Shown here: in pieces, positions 63,672 to 64,000 of the stretch
Layout of the letters: each line of letters begins with the position of its first letter
Position numbering within the stretch: the stretch's first letter is position 1
NCBI RefSeq assembly: GCF_000971255.1
Contig: NZ_BBMC01000011.1
Coordinates: forward strand, 1-64,000
From: Demequina rhizosphaerae
Lineage (GTDB): Bacteria > Actinomycetota > Actinomycetes > Actinomycetales > Demequinaceae
DNA: 64,000 nucleotides
Direction: 5' to 3'
The notes under the pieces: generated by a model
The model's input: the letters and a program-made list of their open reading frames with translations, nothing else
What the model was told of the DNA's origin: nothing
The model's database searches: none
Program-made: the position numbers and the translations under genes

Positions 63672-64000
63672 ATGGCGCTCAACGCTCACGGACGGCCCCG
63701 ACGGACGTGGTGGAAGACCGCGCTCGGGATCTTCTTCACCCTGCTGATGCTCTTCCCCGTCTACTGGATGGTCAATGTCTCGCTGACGCAGCGCAGCGAC
63801 CTGCGGAACGACCCGCCCAACATCCTGCCGCTCGATCCCACGTTCGAGGGCTACCAGGCGGTCTTCGACCAGCAGCTGCCCGCGCTGGGAATCAGCCTGC
63901 TCATCGGCTTCGGCTGCGTGGTGCTGACCGTGGCGCTCGCGGCGCCCGCCGGCTACGCGATCGCGCTGCTGCGCCTGCGCGGCGGCCGCACCCTGAACTT
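63672..64000 (+). CDS. Sugar ABC transporter permease (MalG type), partial
   Basis: The first 109 residues of a carbohydrate permease, cut by the window end. One transmembrane helix (GIFFTLLMLFPVYWMVNVSL) is followed by the periplasmic loop and a second helix pair ending in GYAIALLRLRGG. ATG at 63672, just after the stop of the first permease. It forms the heterodimeric membrane channel with its neighbour. Confidence 0.9.
   Translation, partial: MALNAHGRPRRTWWKTALGIFFTLLMLFPVYWMVNVSLTQRSDLRNDPPNILPLDPTFEGYQAVFDQQLPALGISLLIGFGCVVLTVALAAPAGYAIALLRLRGGRTLN

Overview
This 64 kb window is chromosomal DNA of a very GC-rich Gram-positive bacterium. Gene order and protein families point to an actinobacterium of the order Micrococcales (Cellulomonas/Demequina-like). 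The supporting evidence is the actinobacterial clusters leuCD-murA-plsC-gpsA-ddl, thiL-rpmB-DAK/YloV-recG-rsmD-coaD, yceD-rpmF-rnc-mutM, rne-rplU-rpmA-obg-proB-proA-nadD-rsfS-gpgP, the many GTG starts, and TAnnnT -10 boxes placed 6-8 nt from start codons (leaderless mRNAs). The genus is an inference.

Layout. 1-1309: an IS481-type insertion sequence whose left end is at or near the window edge. 1434-3270: an ECF-type sigma factor with a probable membrane anti-sigma partner. 3360-5140 (minus): a DCC-type protein, a flavodoxin and an IclR-family repressor (LtbR/NdgR type) divergent from leuCD (5195-7280). 7350-10649: two divergent CPBP-type membrane proteins, a P-loop kinase and a PfkB kinase. 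10714-14839: tightly coupled murA, plsC, gpsA and ddl. 14965-20141: a DUF3515 lipoprotein and then an accessory block (MATE exporter, membrane protein/XRE regulator pair, two MDR oxidoreductases, TfoX-domain protein). 20226-28470: thiL, rpmB, YloV/FakA-like, recG, a SLOG-type protein, an AGE epimerase, rsmD and coaD.

28471-31307: a repeat-rich gap, then yceD, rpmF, rnc and mutM. 31329-39329: a DevR/DosR-like response regulator convergent with a DevS-like two-GAF kinase, which is fused by overlap to the cydABDC operon for cytochrome bd. A DosR-box-like palindrome lies in front of cydA. 39764-46160: RNase E/G, L21, L27, Obg and ProB. 46356-54537: a P2-type ATPase with unusual ion-site residues, proA, a 48-aa membrane peptide, nadD, a Glu/Pro-rich tail-anchored protein, rsfS and two histidine phosphatases. 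54604-54676: tRNA-Ala(GGC). 54789-60103: DUF1801, an aldehyde dehydrogenase, an SDR, a DUF1648/GntR pair and a HAD phosphatase. 60205-64000: a LacI regulator with two perfect operators controlling itself and a sugar ABC importer; the second permease is cut by the window end.

The most unusual signal is not a gene. A 12-mer, GGGACGATGCGG, and close variants recur about 35 times across the window. It occurs on both strands, in several reading frames and in intergenic DNA, once as three copies at exact 20-bp spacing. It behaves like a DNA-level dispersed signal such as an uptake or recognition sequence. A second oligomer, GGGGGAG, is almost entirely confined to the plus strand whatever the gene direction, as expected of a replichore-orienting sequence. 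All counts were made by eye.
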